Both the position numbers and the translations under genes were made by a program. From Microbulbifer hainanensis (GTDB taxonomy: Bacteria > Pseudomonadota > Gammaproteobacteria > Pseudomonadales > Cellvibrionaceae), in assembly GCF_014904735.1 (NCBI RefSeq), contig NZ_JACZCR010000043.1, positions 1 through 53,255 of the forward strand: a stretch of DNA of 53,255 bases. Reading direction: 5' to 3'. Positions within the stretch are counted from its first letter, which is position 1, and every line of letters begins with the position of its first letter. Below the pieces are notes generated by a model. The model was not told where the DNA came from. It saw only the letters and a list, made by a program, of their open reading frames with translations, and made no database searches. Shown in pieces: positions 11,845-20,911 of this stretch.

Positions 11845-12339
11845 TCAGCCCTTCTTCGGCGCGGATTCCGGGTTTTTTATGATGGAATAAATCACCGAAA
11901 CAATTTTCCAGCCATCGGGCGTTTTTACCAGCTGCCAGGCTTCGTCACCCCAGTTTTTCTTGTCGTCATCCTCGTGAAAGCTGTACTTGAAATGCACCGA
12001 GGCGATCTCGCCATCGGTCATGATATGGATATCATTAAATTTTTCTTCAGCTTTTACATCGGTGGAAACCAGCCAACCGATCAACCCGAGATAACTTCCG
12101 ATATAGATGCCCGACTGGCTCGGCAGCGATCCGGTACGCTTGGCGCCATTGACCGCCATCCAGTTAACTCTCTGATCGAAGAACAGGTTGGTGAAGGTCT
12201 TTTCGTCCTTGTCGATAATTGCCTGGCGAAAACTTTCCACCACCGCCGCGACTTCCTCTTTTGGGCTGACCTCTTTGGCATAGGTACAGGCAGCACTCAC
12301 AGTCAGTACAACGGCGGCAAGCCATTTGAACGATTGCAT
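11845..12339 (-). CDS. Exported SnoaL/NTF2-like protein
   Basis: This 164-residue protein has a cleavable signal peptide (MQSFKWLAAVVLTVSAACTYA). The mature part is a single NTF2-like cone: helix VAAVVESFRQAIIDKDEKTFTNLF, then strands that include GEIASVHFKYSF and WQLVKTPDGWKIVSVIYS. This fold binds small ligands or acts as a lumazine-type enzyme; no catalytic residue can be named. AAAGGAGAG precedes the start. Its 3' end is 40 bp from the next minus-strand gene. Confidence 0.8.
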   Translation of the reverse strand: MQSFKWLAAVVLTVSAACTYAKEVSPKEEVAAVVESFRQAIIDKDEKTFTNLFFDQRVNWMAVNGAKRTGSLPSQSGIYIGSYLGLIGWLVSTDVKAEEKFNDIHIMTDGEIASVHFKYSFHEDDDKKNWGDEAWQLVKTPDGWKIVSVIYSIIKNPESAPKKG

Positions 12340-12464
12340 AAAACTCTCCTTTATTGTTTATGTTTTCGAGTGGTCGCGAACAAGCGCTCGCAAACGGACA
12401 CCATCTTCGCCGAAATATGGCCCGGCGACAAATCCGGCGAAGCGCGTGACCGGGGCGGCCGGGA

Positions 12465-13403
12465 TCAATGTGACTGTTGTGCGAGCTGCGCCGGGATCTC
12501 GACGTTCGCCAGATCACTGGTGCGGTACAACTCCTTGCCATCGCGGATCAATACCAGAGTGGGGTAATTGCGCACGCCGTAGTGCATAAACAGCCGGTTG
12601 CTGGCATCGATATCGAGCGCGCCGCTGACCGCATATTTTTTGCGGTAGGCCTGCAGGTCTTTGTCCGTTGTCCACAGTCGCGAAAGTACCGTACGCCATT
12701 CCACCTGTGGATACTTGTTGCGCAGGCGCGCCAGCTCCCGCGGTGCGCGGGCACAGGCGCGAGACACCTGCGGGCGGGTGTCCTGTAGATACCAGTCGCA
12801 CCAGCTGGCGGTGAACAGCAGCCCGTGCAGTTTGCCGTCATCCAGAGACAGCTGCAGATCCGCTGCACCATCGTCGAGCACCGCGCTGTCCTGCATGTCC
12901 AGCGGTTTGGTGCGCGATAGCAGCGCGATCTTGTTGTCCAGCTCCGCGCTGGCCTTGTGACCGACATGGACCAGGTTCATATTGCGGTCGAACAGCAGAT
13001 GATAGGGCGTACCGATGAAATGAAAGGCCTCCGCCAGGCAGCCACTTTTGTCGATGGCAGTGGGCATCGTCAGGCCGAATTGTTTCATGGTGGTGCGCAC
13101 CGATTCCAGGTCGTCATTGATGCCCAGATTGACACTGATCACCTGGATCGTATCGCCGTACTCTTCCTGTACATGCTCGAAATGTGGCATCTCTTTCATA
13201 CAGGGCTTGCACCAGCTGGCCCAGAACTTGACATAGACCGGCTTGTCGCCGCGGTAGTCAGCCAGCTTTACCGAATCGCCAGAGATCAGTGGGAACGGGA
13301 TCTGCTGCAGTGAATCGGGAATATTGGCCGCGACCGCAATTGTCGGCAGCAGCAATACCACCGACAGTACTCTGCGCAAAATATGCATATTGAGATTCTT
13401 CAT
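12465..13403 (-). CDS. Exported TlpA-like thioredoxin with a second, degenerate thioredoxin domain
   Basis: This 312-residue protein has a signal peptide (residues 1-26), so it works in the periplasm. Domain 1 is TlpA/ResA-like: WASWCKPCMKEMPHF with redox pair Cys65/Cys68, and GTPYHLLFD with the cis-proline. Domain 2 (about 190-312) again has thioredoxin character, FTASWCDWY then NYPTLVLIRDGKELY, but the second Cys is replaced by Tyr205, leaving Cys202 alone (Cys217 could substitute). Start 13403 is chosen for its GGGAGAAG and signal peptide; the upstream extension of the frame overlaps the neighbouring gene. It is 37 bp downstream of the transglutaminase-like gene. Confidence 0.85.
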   Translation of the reverse strand: MKNLNMHILRRVLSVVLLLPTIAVAANIPDSLQQIPFPLISGDSVKLADYRGDKPVYVKFWASWCKPCMKEMPHFEHVQEEYGDTIQVISVNLGINDDLESVRTTMKQFGLTMPTAIDKSGCLAEAFHFIGTPYHLLFDRNMNLVHVGHKASAELDNKIALLSRTKPLDMQDSAVLDDGAADLQLSLDDGKLHGLLFTASWCDWYLQDTRPQVSRACARAPRELARLRNKYPQVEWRTVLSRLWTTDKDLQAYRKKYAVSGALDIDASNRLFMHYGVRNYPTLVLIRDGKELYRTSDLANVEIPAQLAQQSH

Positions 13404-13440
13404 AAAAACTTCTCCCTGAATGATGTGAAAACGAAAATCC

Positions 13441-14025
13441 TTATGCGCCGACCGTCGGCTGCTGGTCCGGCAGATGCGCCGCCAGCTCGTGAATATCGCC
13501 CGCCCGCACCAGTGTCTCGACCACCACTGGCAAAGGCTCGGTATAGATTTTGGGTAGATCCGCCTCGCCCTCACCGCGCGCCGGGAAGGCCAACTTTTCC
13601 TGCGGCGGGACAAACTGTGCGGAAATATCGCCCTTATTGCCCCGCGCATCGATACGGAACCAGCCATGTTCTGGCAGGTGGACGGCATTTAGGCCATGCA
13701 GGCAGTAGCGGCGTTGCTCGGCATCCAGCAGCAGGCGCTGGTAGCAGAGCCCCGCCGGGATTTTGTTGGCGCGCAGCAGCGCGGTGAGCAGGTGACTCTT
13801 GGCGTAGCAGAATCCGGTTTTATGGCGCAGTACATCGGAGGCGCGGCAGGTTACCGGGTTTCGTTGGATATCCCAGCTGTGCGGTATTTCATCGCGAACA
13901 AATTCGAAGCAACGGCGCGCAATCGTCTCCCTGTCGGCGCTACTGGCGGCCAGTTGCTGTGCCGTGGAAACAATCGCGTCATCCCGCCAGTCGATGATCG
14001 CGCAGGCTTGCAGGTACTGCTGCAT
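13441..14025 (-). CDS. Transglutaminase-like (cysteine protease fold) protein
   Basis: This is a compact 194-residue protein with the complete transglutaminase-core triad: Cys73 in KTGFCYAKSHLL, His110 in YCLHGLNAV and Asp126 in WFRIDARGN. There is no signal peptide, so it should be cytoplasmic. Bacterial members act as cysteine peptidases or amidases. It heads a short minus-strand run with the TlpA-like gene (37-bp gap). Natural substrate unknown. Confidence 0.87.
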   Translation of the reverse strand: MQQYLQACAIIDWRDDAIVSTAQQLAASSADRETIARRCFEFVRDEIPHSWDIQRNPVTCRASDVLRHKTGFCYAKSHLLTALLRANKIPAGLCYQRLLLDAEQRRYCLHGLNAVHLPEHGWFRIDARGNKGDISAQFVPPQEKLAFPARGEGEADLPKIYTEPLPVVVETLVRAGDIHELAAHLPDQQPTVGA

Positions 14026-14139
14026 AGGACTCTACTCCATGAGAACCGCGACAGATTTTACAGGGAGCGAGAAGATTCTGCACCAAAAAGGGGCGCTATG
14101 TGCGATGAAAAGAGGAGCTCTGTCCGGGAGGCTTGGCTT

Positions 14140-14194
14140 TGCGGTTTCCTGCAACCGCAACATAGCGTTGCCCCGCCCTGTGGCGAGGCAACGC
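14140..14194 (-). terminator. Two hairpins after acs, probable transcript end
   Basis: Just past the acs stop the minus strand has GCGTTGCC / GGCAACGC (14165-14194), extended inward by CGCC/GGCG, and then GCGGTT / AACCGC (about 14140-14158). Neither has a clean T-run, so this could be a 3'-protecting structure rather than an intrinsic terminator. Confidence 0.45.
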
Positions 14195-14200
14195 ACTGCA

Positions 14201-16138
14201 TCACTTATTGGCGCGGCGATTAATCAGGTCGTCGACCACCGACGGATCTGCCAATGTCGACGTATCTCCCAACGTATCCAGCTCATTGCTGGCGATCTTG
14301 CGCAGGATGCGGCGCATGATTTTGCCAGAGCGGGTTTTCGGCAGGCTCGGTGCCCACTGGATGATATCCGGCTTGGCAATCGGGCCGATTTCCTTAACAC
14401 ACAGGTCAATCAGCTCCTGACGCAGTTCCTCACTGGGCTCGTGGCCGGCCTTCAGGGTCACGTAGGCGTAGATACCCTGGCCCTTGATATCGTGCGGATA
14501 ACCAACGACCGCAGCCTCGGCGGTATCGTCGTGCAGCACGATGGCGCTCTCGATCTCCGCAGTGCCGAGTCGGTGGCCGGAAACATTCAGGACATCGTCG
14601 ATGCGCCCGGTGATCCAGTAATAGCCGTCTTCATCGCGGCGCGCGCCGTCGCCGGTAAAGTAGTATCCGGGGAAGGTAGAGAAATAGGTATCGATCATGC
14701 GCTGGTGGTCGCCGTACACAGAGCGGATCATGCTCGGCCAGCTGGCCTTCATGACCAGCGCACCCTCGCCCGCGCCGTCGATCTCATGGCCCTTCTCATC
14801 CAGCAGCGCCGGCTGCACACCGAAAAACGGCTTGCTGGCAGAACCCGGTTTCATCTCAATCGCACCCGGCAGCGGCGTAATCATGTGCGCGCCTGTCTCG
14901 GTCTGCCACCAGGTATCCACAATCGGACAGCGCCCTTCGCCGACAACCCGGTAGTACCATTCCCACGCCTCCGGGTTGATCGGTTCGCCGACGGTACCGA
15001 GCAGCTTCAGTGAACTGCGGTCGGTTTTGGTGACGAAGTCATCGCCGGCGCCCATCAATGCGCGAATCGCGGTGGGCGCCGTGTAGAAGATATTGACCTT
15101 GTGCTTATCGACCACCTCCCAGCAGCGGGAGGCATCGGGATAGGTCGGCACGCCCTCGAACATCAGCGAGATGGCGCCGGCGCACAGCGGGCCGTAGACG
15201 ATGTAGCTGTGCCCGGTAATCCAGCCCACATCGGCGGTACACCAGAAGACATCGCCCTCTTTGTAATCGAATACGTACTTGAACGTCATGGCCGCCATCA
15301 GCAGGTAGCCGGCGGTGGTGTGCAGTACACCTTTCGGCTTGCCGGTGGAACCGGACGTATAGAGGATGAACAGCGGATCTTCGGCGTTCATCGGCTCCGG
15401 TGCGCAGTCGGCGCTCTGCTCGGCGACGGATTCCGCGTACCAGATATCGCGCTTGCTATCCCAGTCCACGTTGGCGCCGGTGCGTTTGACGACGATCGCC
15501 GTGTGCACGTCGGGGCAGCTGGCCAGGGCCTTGTCGACATTGGCTTTCAGCGGCACCTTGCGGCCACCGCGTAGGCCCTCGTCCGCAGTGATCACCAGGC
15601 GGCAGTCGGAGTCGAGGATGCGGTCCTTCAGGGAATCCGGCGAAAAACCGCCAAACACCACCGAGTGCACGGCGCCGACGCGGGCACAGGCCAGCATCGC
15701 GTAGGCGGCTTCCGGAATCATCGGCATATAGATGCAGACGCGATCGCCCTTCTTCACACCGCGCGCTTTCAGCAGGTTGGCCAAGCGACAGACCTGCTCA
15801 TGCAGTTCGGCGTAGCTAATGTTTTTGCTGTCGGCGGGATCGTCGCCCTCCCAGATCAGCGCGGTCTGTTTCGCACGAGCGGGCAGGTGGCGGTCGATAC
15901 AGTTGACGGTGACATTGAGCTCGCCATCGGCGAACCAGGCAGCGTGACCTTTTTTCAGGTCCTCCTCAATCACCCTGGTAAAAGGCTTCTCCCACTGCAG
16001 GAAATCCTTGGCATGCTGTGACCAGAAGGATTCGGGGTTTTCCACCGACTCGCGGTAGAGCTTTTCGTAATCCTCGGCGCGGATATGCGCCTCGGCGGCA
16101 AATTCGGCGGGCACGGGGTGAACATGGACTTCTGACAT
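14201..16138 (-). CDS. acs: Acetyl-CoA synthetase
   Basis: Acs converts acetate, ATP and CoA to acetyl-CoA through acetyl-AMP in the cytoplasm. The 645-residue protein has the adenylate-forming signature [14 protein letters not shown], the TWWQTETG block, and [24 protein letters not shown]. The C-terminal [13 protein letters not shown] holds the catalytic lysine (about Lys606), the residue that is reversibly acetylated in Acs enzymes to switch them off. GGGAG precedes the ATG at 16138. Nearby on the same strand are an HDAC-family deacetylase and a GNAT-fused acyl-CoA enzyme, which may matter for that control. Confidence 0.97.
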   Translation of the reverse strand: MSEVHVHPVPAEFAAEAHIRAEDYEKLYRESVENPESFWSQHAKDFLQWEKPFTRVIEEDLKKGHAAWFADGELNVTVNCIDRHLPARAKQTALIWEGDDPADSKNISYAELHEQVCRLANLLKARGVKKGDRVCIYMPMIPEAAYAMLACARVGAVHSVVFGGFSPDSLKDRILDSDCRLVITADEGLRGGRKVPLKANVDKALASCPDVHTAIVVKRTGANVDWDSKRDIWYAESVAEQSADCAPEPMNAEDPLFILYTSGSTGKPKGVLHTTAGYLLMAAMTFKYVFDYKEGDVFWCTADVGWITGHSYIVYGPLCAGAISLMFEGVPTYPDASRCWEVVDKHKVNIFYTAPTAIRALMGAGDDFVTKTDRSSLKLLGTVGEPINPEAWEWYYRVVGEGRCPIVDTWWQTETGAHMITPLPGAIEMKPGSASKPFFGVQPALLDEKGHEIDGAGEGALVMKASWPSMIRSVYGDHQRMIDTYFSTFPGYYFTGDGARRDEDGYYWITGRIDDVLNVSGHRLGTAEIESAIVLHDDTAEAAVVGYPHDIKGQGIYAYVTLKAGHEPSEELRQELIDLCVKEIGPIAKPDIIQWAPSLPKTRSGKIMRRILRKIASNELDTLGDTSTLADPSVVDDLINRRANK

Positions 16139-16401
16139 CGTTTTCTCCCTTATTAGAATTATCTGGGCCGTTCGGGCGGACACCGCGGTCTGACTATGAA
16201 CCTGAAGTCAGGGATTCAGGCCAAAGGCAGTTATAACATCGGCAACAGATAAATGACAACGCTGTCAAGCTGGCTATCCCTTCATATTAACCCGCTGACC
16301 GGGCCGATTCCCAGCTATCCCACGGAATCAGATGCCAATTTGAGCCTGAGCGGGCACAATAGCCCCAACAAAAAAGTGATCACATTTCCGGGAGATTTAT
16401 C

Positions 16402-16755
16402 ATGGCAGCAAAGTTGTTGCGAATGGTCGAGGGGCGCGGGGAAATCGAGCGCGGTCCGGTAGCGGAGGAGAAACTGTTGGCGGGTCGGCCGCAACAGCTG
16501 ACCGAACACTTTTTCACCAACGCCAAGGATAATTTCTTCTGCGGCGTCTGGTCCTCCGACGCCGGCAAGTGGAAGCTGTCGTACAGTGAGGACGAGTTCT
16601 GCTACATCATCGATGGTGAAGCGGTAATCACTGATGCAGACGGTCACCGTGAGCGCGTGACCACCGGCGATGCCTTCTGTATCCCGGCGGGTTTTGAAGG
16701 CAGCTGGGAGACAATCGGCAGCGTGAAGAAGTTCTACGCCATCTACGAGGAGTGA
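16402..16755 (+). CDS. Cupin-domain protein (DUF861 type)
   Basis: This 117-residue protein is a single cupin barrel. The strands WKLSYSEDEFCYIIDGEAVITDADG and GDAFCIPAGFEGSWETIGSVKKFYAIYE match the cupin_3/DUF861 group, related to the ureidoglycine aminohydrolase fold. The metal-binding His of classical cupins is replaced (YSEDEF), as is usual in this group. GGGAGA lies 8 nt before the ATG. It is divergent from acs across 263 bp that include a GTGATCAC palindrome (16376-16383) just ahead of the ribosome-binding site. Confidence 0.85.
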   Translation: MAAKLLRMVEGRGEIERGPVAEEKLLAGRPQQLTEHFFTNAKDNFFCGVWSSDAGKWKLSYSEDEFCYIIDGEAVITDADGHRERVTTGDAFCIPAGFEGSWETIGSVKKFYAIYEE

Positions 16756-16870
16756 GCCGGCTCTTTGACCTCCTCCGGAGAAGCCAGTCTCGAGGTATCC
16801 ACTGGCTTCACCGCGCCCTCCCTTCTTGACCGGTTGCCCTAACGTTGCCGAGTCACTCGCCCCGCACCAA

Positions 16871-17794
16871 TCAGCCCCCAATCAGTCCCTTCAGGTGGGC
16901 AACGACACTGCGGCCGAGCGCGCTCAGCGCATAGCCCCCCTCGAGCGCAGACACGATGCGGCCGTCCGCGTGGCGATCGGCCACCTCCTTGATTCTCTCG
17001 GTGACCCAGCGGTAGTCGTCCTCGACGAAACGCAACTGGGCCATATCATCCTCCCGGTGCCCATCAAAGCCGGCGGAGACAAACAGCATCTGCGGCCGAA
17101 ACTCATCCAGCGCCGGCAACCAGGTGTCATTGACCACATCGCGCAATTCGGCGCCGCCGGCACCCGCCTCGAGCGGCGTATTGAGCACATTCTCCGGCAG
17201 CTCGCCGGTACCGCTAAACGGGTAGAACGGCGACTGGAAACTGGAACAGAGCAGGTAACCCTGCCGCCCCTTGACGAAGTCCTCGGTGCCGTTGCCGTGG
17301 TGCACATCGAAATCGACGATCGCCACCCGCTCCAATCCATAGCGCTCGCGGGCATAAGCTGCGCCGATGGCAATATTGTTGAACAGGCAGAACCCCATCG
17401 CCTTGTCCCGCTCGGCGTGATGGCCCGGCGGGCGCACGGCGCAGAAGGCGGCGGGCACTTCGCCGGCCACAACCCGATCCACCGCCGATATCACCGCGCC
17501 TGCGGCGTGCAGCGCCGCATCCAGCGAGCCGGGACTCATACAGGTATCCGGGTCCAATCGCTCGTAACCCTCCTTCGGCGCGCGCGCAAAAATCGACGCG
17601 ACATAGTCCGGAGTGTGCACCAGCTCCAACTGCGCCCGGGTCGCCGCAGGCGCATCGAACTGGCGCAGCACAAAGTCCATACCGCTGGAGAGTAACTGAT
17701 CGTGAATGGCGTCGAGTCGCGCGGCGCATTCCGGGTGTTCTTCACCCATATCGTGACCGGCGCAGGCGGGGCTGGTGAAAAATCCGATGGGCAT
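16871..17794 (-). CDS. Histone deacetylase-family (AcuC/class II-like) deacetylase
   Basis: This 307-residue Zn-dependent deacetylase has all the expected features: RPPGHHAE with the tandem catalytic His, VDFDVHHGNGTED with metal ligands, SAGFDGH with the third metal ligand, and LEGGYAL with the transition-state Tyr. Bacterial homologues deacetylate lysines (AcuC on acetyl-CoA synthetase) or acetylated polyamines. Here it lies between acs and a GNAT-fused acyl-CoA enzyme, which favours a role in acetyl-CoA or acetyl-lysine control, but the polyamine cluster is only 5 kb away and acetylpolyamine amidohydrolase activity is a live alternative. Confidence 0.93.
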   Translation of the reverse strand: MPIGFFTSPACAGHDMGEEHPECAARLDAIHDQLLSSGMDFVLRQFDAPAATRAQLELVHTPDYVASIFARAPKEGYERLDPDTCMSPGSLDAALHAAGAVISAVDRVVAGEVPAAFCAVRPPGHHAERDKAMGFCLFNNIAIGAAYARERYGLERVAIVDFDVHHGNGTEDFVKGRQGYLLCSSFQSPFYPFSGTGELPENVLNTPLEAGAGGAELRDVVNDTWLPALDEFRPQMLFVSAGFDGHREDDMAQLRFVEDDYRWVTERIKEVADRHADGRIVSALEGGYALSALGRSVVAHLKGLIGG

Positions 17795-17833
17795 AGCGAG
17801 GCTTCCCGTTAGTCTTCGCGTCAGTGTAACCGG

Positions 17834-19705
17834 TTACGCTGGAGGCGGTGCGGGAGCGTCAGCGGCATCGCGCAGTTCCAGTTCCAGGTAGACTTCGTCC
17901 AGCTCGGCGCCGGGCACCTGCTGAAAACCGCAATTCTCGAATACCGCCAGCATCGGGTGATTGTCGCGGCGCACACAGGCGAACATCTTGCCGATACCAC
18001 GCTTCCGCGCTATCGCCTCCATTTCCCGTAACAGCGTGGTGGCGATGCCGCGGCCGCGTCGGCTCTCCTTGATCACAAAGGCCACTTCGCAACTGTTGTC
18101 CACCTCGTTCAGGTAATAGCGACCCACGCCCTGGATGACTTCGGCAGCGCCCTCGCGATCGGTAAAGCAGAGTGCCAGGTCGCGCTGCTGATCCACACTG
18201 ACCAGGCTGCAGGACTTCTCCCGCGACATCTGCGTGACATGGTGGTTGTAACGCATCATCAGGGTTTCTTTGTTGTGGGTGTAGAAGAACTCCTGCAGCC
18301 GCCGCTCGTCCGCCGGCCGCAGCGGACGCAACGTGTAGTGGATACCGTCGAAAGTAAAATGTTTCTCCTCCACCGCACCCAGCTCCGGCACCGACGTCGG
18401 TGCCTGCGCCTGGTATTCGGGCACCCAGTAATATTCGCGCACCTGGTTCAACAGTTCGCGACGGAATTTCGGGTGGGCGATGCGGATCAGTTCCAGCGCC
18501 CGCTCGCGGATACTCTTGCCGTGCAGCGAGGCGATTCCGTATTCGGTCACCACATAGTGCACATGGCCGCGGGAAGTCACCACGCCACCGCCGGGGGCCA
18601 GCGTGGGCACGATCCGTGAACGCTTGCCGTCGCGCGTGGTGGACGGCAACGCGATTACCGGCCGACCGCCGCGACTCAGCGCCGCGCCGCGAATAAAATC
18701 CACCTGGCCACCGATGCCGCTGTAGAACTTGCGGCCGATGGAATCGGACACCACCTGCCCGGTCAGGTCCACTTCGATAGCGCCATTGATCGACACCATC
18801 TTGTCGTTGCGCGCGATACGGGTGGGCGAGTTGACGTGCTCGGCGGGGTAGAACTCGATATGTGGATTGCCGTCGACAAAGTCGTACATGGCGCGGGTGC
18901 CGATACAGAAGCTGGTCACTACCTTGCCGCGGTGAAAGGTTTTCTTGCGGTTATTGATCACGCCGCTTTTCATCAGCGCGATGATGCCGTCGGAAATTAC
19001 CTCGCTGTGCACCCCCAGGTCCCGGTGATTGCCCAGGTAGCGCAGCACGGCCGCCGATACGCGGCCGACACCGAGCTGCAGCGTGGCCCCATTTTCCACC
19101 AGCAGCGAAACATATTGCCCGACCTGTTCGGTGACCGGATCCAGTTCCGGAATCGGTCGCTCTGGCAGCTCTTCTGTTTTTTCCATCCAGGCGTCGATCT
19201 GGTCGACGTGGATGAAGCTATGGCCGCAGGTACGCGGCATGCGCGGATTGATCTGGGCCACCACCACACGCGCGGCGCGCACCGCGGCAGACACCACATC
19301 GACACTGACACCCAGCGAACAGTAACCGAATTCGTCCGGCGGGCTGACCATCACCAGCGCCGCGTCCAGCGGCAGCAGATGCTCGCGAAACAGCTGCGGA
19401 ATTTCCGACAGGAAACAGGGCGTGTAATCTGCGCGGCCCTCGGCGATGGCCTCGCGGACATTGGCGCCGCCGATAAACAGTGCATTGACTTTGAACAGCT
19501 CGCTGTAGCGGCGCTCGGCCCAGACGTTGTCCGACAACGTCTGGATATGGGTGACTTCGATATCGTGCAGGCCGCGACTGTGGTCGATCAGGTCGGCCAT
19601 CAGCGCGTTGGGGACGGCGGCATTGGAGCCGATAAAGAGGCGGTTGCCGCTTTTCAACAGCTGGCTCCACTCGACCGCCGCACCGGTTTTGGGGCTGGTC
19701 AGCAT
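17834..19705 (-). CDS. Acetyl-CoA hydrolase/transferase fused to a GNAT acetyltransferase domain
   Basis: This 623-residue protein has two parts. Residues 1 to about 450 are a CoA-transferase/acetyl-CoA hydrolase of the ACH1/succinyl-CoA:acetate type, with the catalytic Glu311 in SINGAIEVDLTGQ and the closing GGGVVTSRGHVHYVVTEYG. Residues about 455-610 are a GNAT domain with acetyl-CoA loop SRRGRGIA (548-555) and VRRDNHPMLAVFENCGF. The linker runs through QAPTSVPELGAVEEK. The fusion could make acetyl-CoA available to, or regulate, a lysine acetyltransferase. The gene is 39 bp upstream of the deacetylase on the same strand, so the two are likely co-transcribed. Confidence 0.93.
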   Translation of the reverse strand: MLTSPKTGAAVEWSQLLKSGNRLFIGSNAAVPNALMADLIDHSRGLHDIEVTHIQTLSDNVWAERRYSELFKVNALFIGGANVREAIAEGRADYTPCFLSEIPQLFREHLLPLDAALVMVSPPDEFGYCSLGVSVDVVSAAVRAARVVVAQINPRMPRTCGHSFIHVDQIDAWMEKTEELPERPIPELDPVTEQVGQYVSLLVENGATLQLGVGRVSAAVLRYLGNHRDLGVHSEVISDGIIALMKSGVINNRKKTFHRGKVVTSFCIGTRAMYDFVDGNPHIEFYPAEHVNSPTRIARNDKMVSINGAIEVDLTGQVVSDSIGRKFYSGIGGQVDFIRGAALSRGGRPVIALPSTTRDGKRSRIVPTLAPGGGVVTSRGHVHYVVTEYGIASLHGKSIRERALELIRIAHPKFRRELLNQVREYYWVPEYQAQAPTSVPELGAVEEKHFTFDGIHYTLRPLRPADERRLQEFFYTHNKETLMMRYNHHVTQMSREKSCSLVSVDQQRDLALCFTDREGAAEVIQGVGRYYLNEVDNSCEVAFVIKESRRGRGIATTLLREMEAIARKRGIGKMFACVRRDNHPMLAVFENCGFQQVPGAELDEVYLELELRDAADAPAPPPA

Positions 19706-19800
19706 GGTGACGCCCTATGTTTACCGTTTGGCAAGGGATCAAAGCATAGTAGCAACTGATTCCGCCAATACCAATCGACGCCCTCCGCCGGAATGAGGAA

Positions 19801-20433
19801 CTAACTCTGCACGCTCAGTGCGAGTTTGATGCCGAAGACGCCGAACAGGCTGCCGGCGACCCGGCTGAGCCATCTCCGGGCGCGTTCACTCGTGGTGAAT
19901 TTGCGGCTCACCGAGGCAGATGACCAAGCAAGGAAGTGACACCACAGCATGCCATTGAAATTGAAGATCAGGCCGAGCAGGATAAATGCCAGTGCCTTGT
20001 TGTCGCTGTCGGCGGCAATAAATTGCGGCACGAAGGCGAGGAAGAACAATGCCACCTTGGGGTTCAACACATTGGTCAGGAATCCCTGATAGAAAATTTT
20101 CAGGCGCGGCACCGGCTCCACCTTCCGCGAGGCATCCGCACGACCGGACTGACTGCGGAACATTGTCAGGCCGATATACAGTAGGTAGGCACAGCCGACT
20201 AACTTAATCGCAGTAAAGAGTTCGCCGGAGGTGGCCAACACCACAGATAAACCGAGAGCTGCCGCAAGGATATGCACCAGGGTTCCGGCCCCTATCCCCA
20301 GCGCCGCTGCAGAACCGGCCTTGAAGCCCTGGCTGGCGCTGCGGCCAATGATGTATAGCGAATCCGGTCCCGGCAGTATATTCAGTAGCAGTCCGGACAG
20401 GACGAACAGCCACAGGTTTTCTATTCCGAACAC
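19801..20433 (-). CDS. LysE/RhtB-family amino acid exporter
   Basis: This 210-residue membrane protein has about six helices. The signature is at the start, FGIENLWLFVLSGLLLNILPGPDSLYIIGR, with the conserved LPGPD turn, followed by GFLTNVLNPKVALFFLAFVPQF. The start is set to the GTG at 20433: the family begins with M/V-FGIEN, and AAGGAGG lies 4 nt upstream. Longer starts would add a non-family N-terminus. It would export amino acids such as lysine, threonine or homoserine lactone; substrate unknown. Confidence 0.92.
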   Translation of the reverse strand: MFGIENLWLFVLSGLLLNILPGPDSLYIIGRSASQGFKAGSAAALGIGAGTLVHILAAALGLSVVLATSGELFTAIKLVGCAYLLYIGLTMFRSQSGRADASRKVEPVPRLKIFYQGFLTNVLNPKVALFFLAFVPQFIAADSDNKALAFILLGLIFNFNGMLWCHFLAWSSASVSRKFTTSERARRWLSRVAGSLFGVFGIKLALSVQS

Positions 20434-20514
20434 AAGGCCTCCTTGCCACAGCCAATGACAAAAACTGTAGGAGCGCTCATAGATCAACTCCTACAGGATT
20501 TTTACTGAAGGGAA

Positions 20515-20901
20515 TCAGGCCTCGGCCAGCTGCACCGGAATGGTATTGGTGCTGCGCTCGACGCGGTTGCGCTCGTCCAGGTAGACCAGCTTCGGCTTGA
20601 AGCTGTCGGCTTCCTGCTCGGTCATCTGCGCGTAGGAAGCGATGATGATCCGGTCGCCCACCTGCACCCGGCGAGCCGCTGCACCATTCATCGAGATGAT
20701 GCCGGAACCGCGCTCGGCGAGGATCACGTAGGTATGGAAACGCTCACCGTTGGTCACGTTGTAGATATCGATCTTCTCGAATTCCCGCAACCCGGCCAGT
20801 TCCACCAGGTCTTCATCGATCGCGCAGGAGCCGTCATACCAGAGCTCGGCCTGGGTGACGGCTGCCATATGCAGTTTGCACTTCAGCATTTCGATTTGCA
20901 T
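20515..20901 (-). CDS. panD: Aspartate 1-decarboxylase PanD
   Basis: PanD makes beta-alanine from aspartate for pantothenate. The 128-residue proenzyme self-cleaves at Gly24-Ser25, visible in [13 protein letters not shown] at exactly those positions, to generate the pyruvoyl cofactor. [13 protein letters not shown] and [19 protein letters not shown] match the family. GGAGGGG precedes the ATG, and panC ends only 10 bp upstream, so panC-panD is an operon. panB is not in the window. Confidence 0.97.
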   Translation of the reverse strand: MQIEMLKCKLHMAAVTQAELWYDGSCAIDEDLVELAGLREFEKIDIYNVTNGERFHTYVILAERGSGIISMNGAAARRVQVGDRIIIASYAQMTEQEADSFKPKLVYLDERNRVERSTNTIPVQLAEA

Positions 20902-20911
20902 GTTCCCCTCC

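Noticed and set aside
16376..16383. CRP site before the cupin gene
   Set aside because: GTGATCAC lacks the six-base gap between TGTGA and TCACA and lies too close to the ribosome-binding site.
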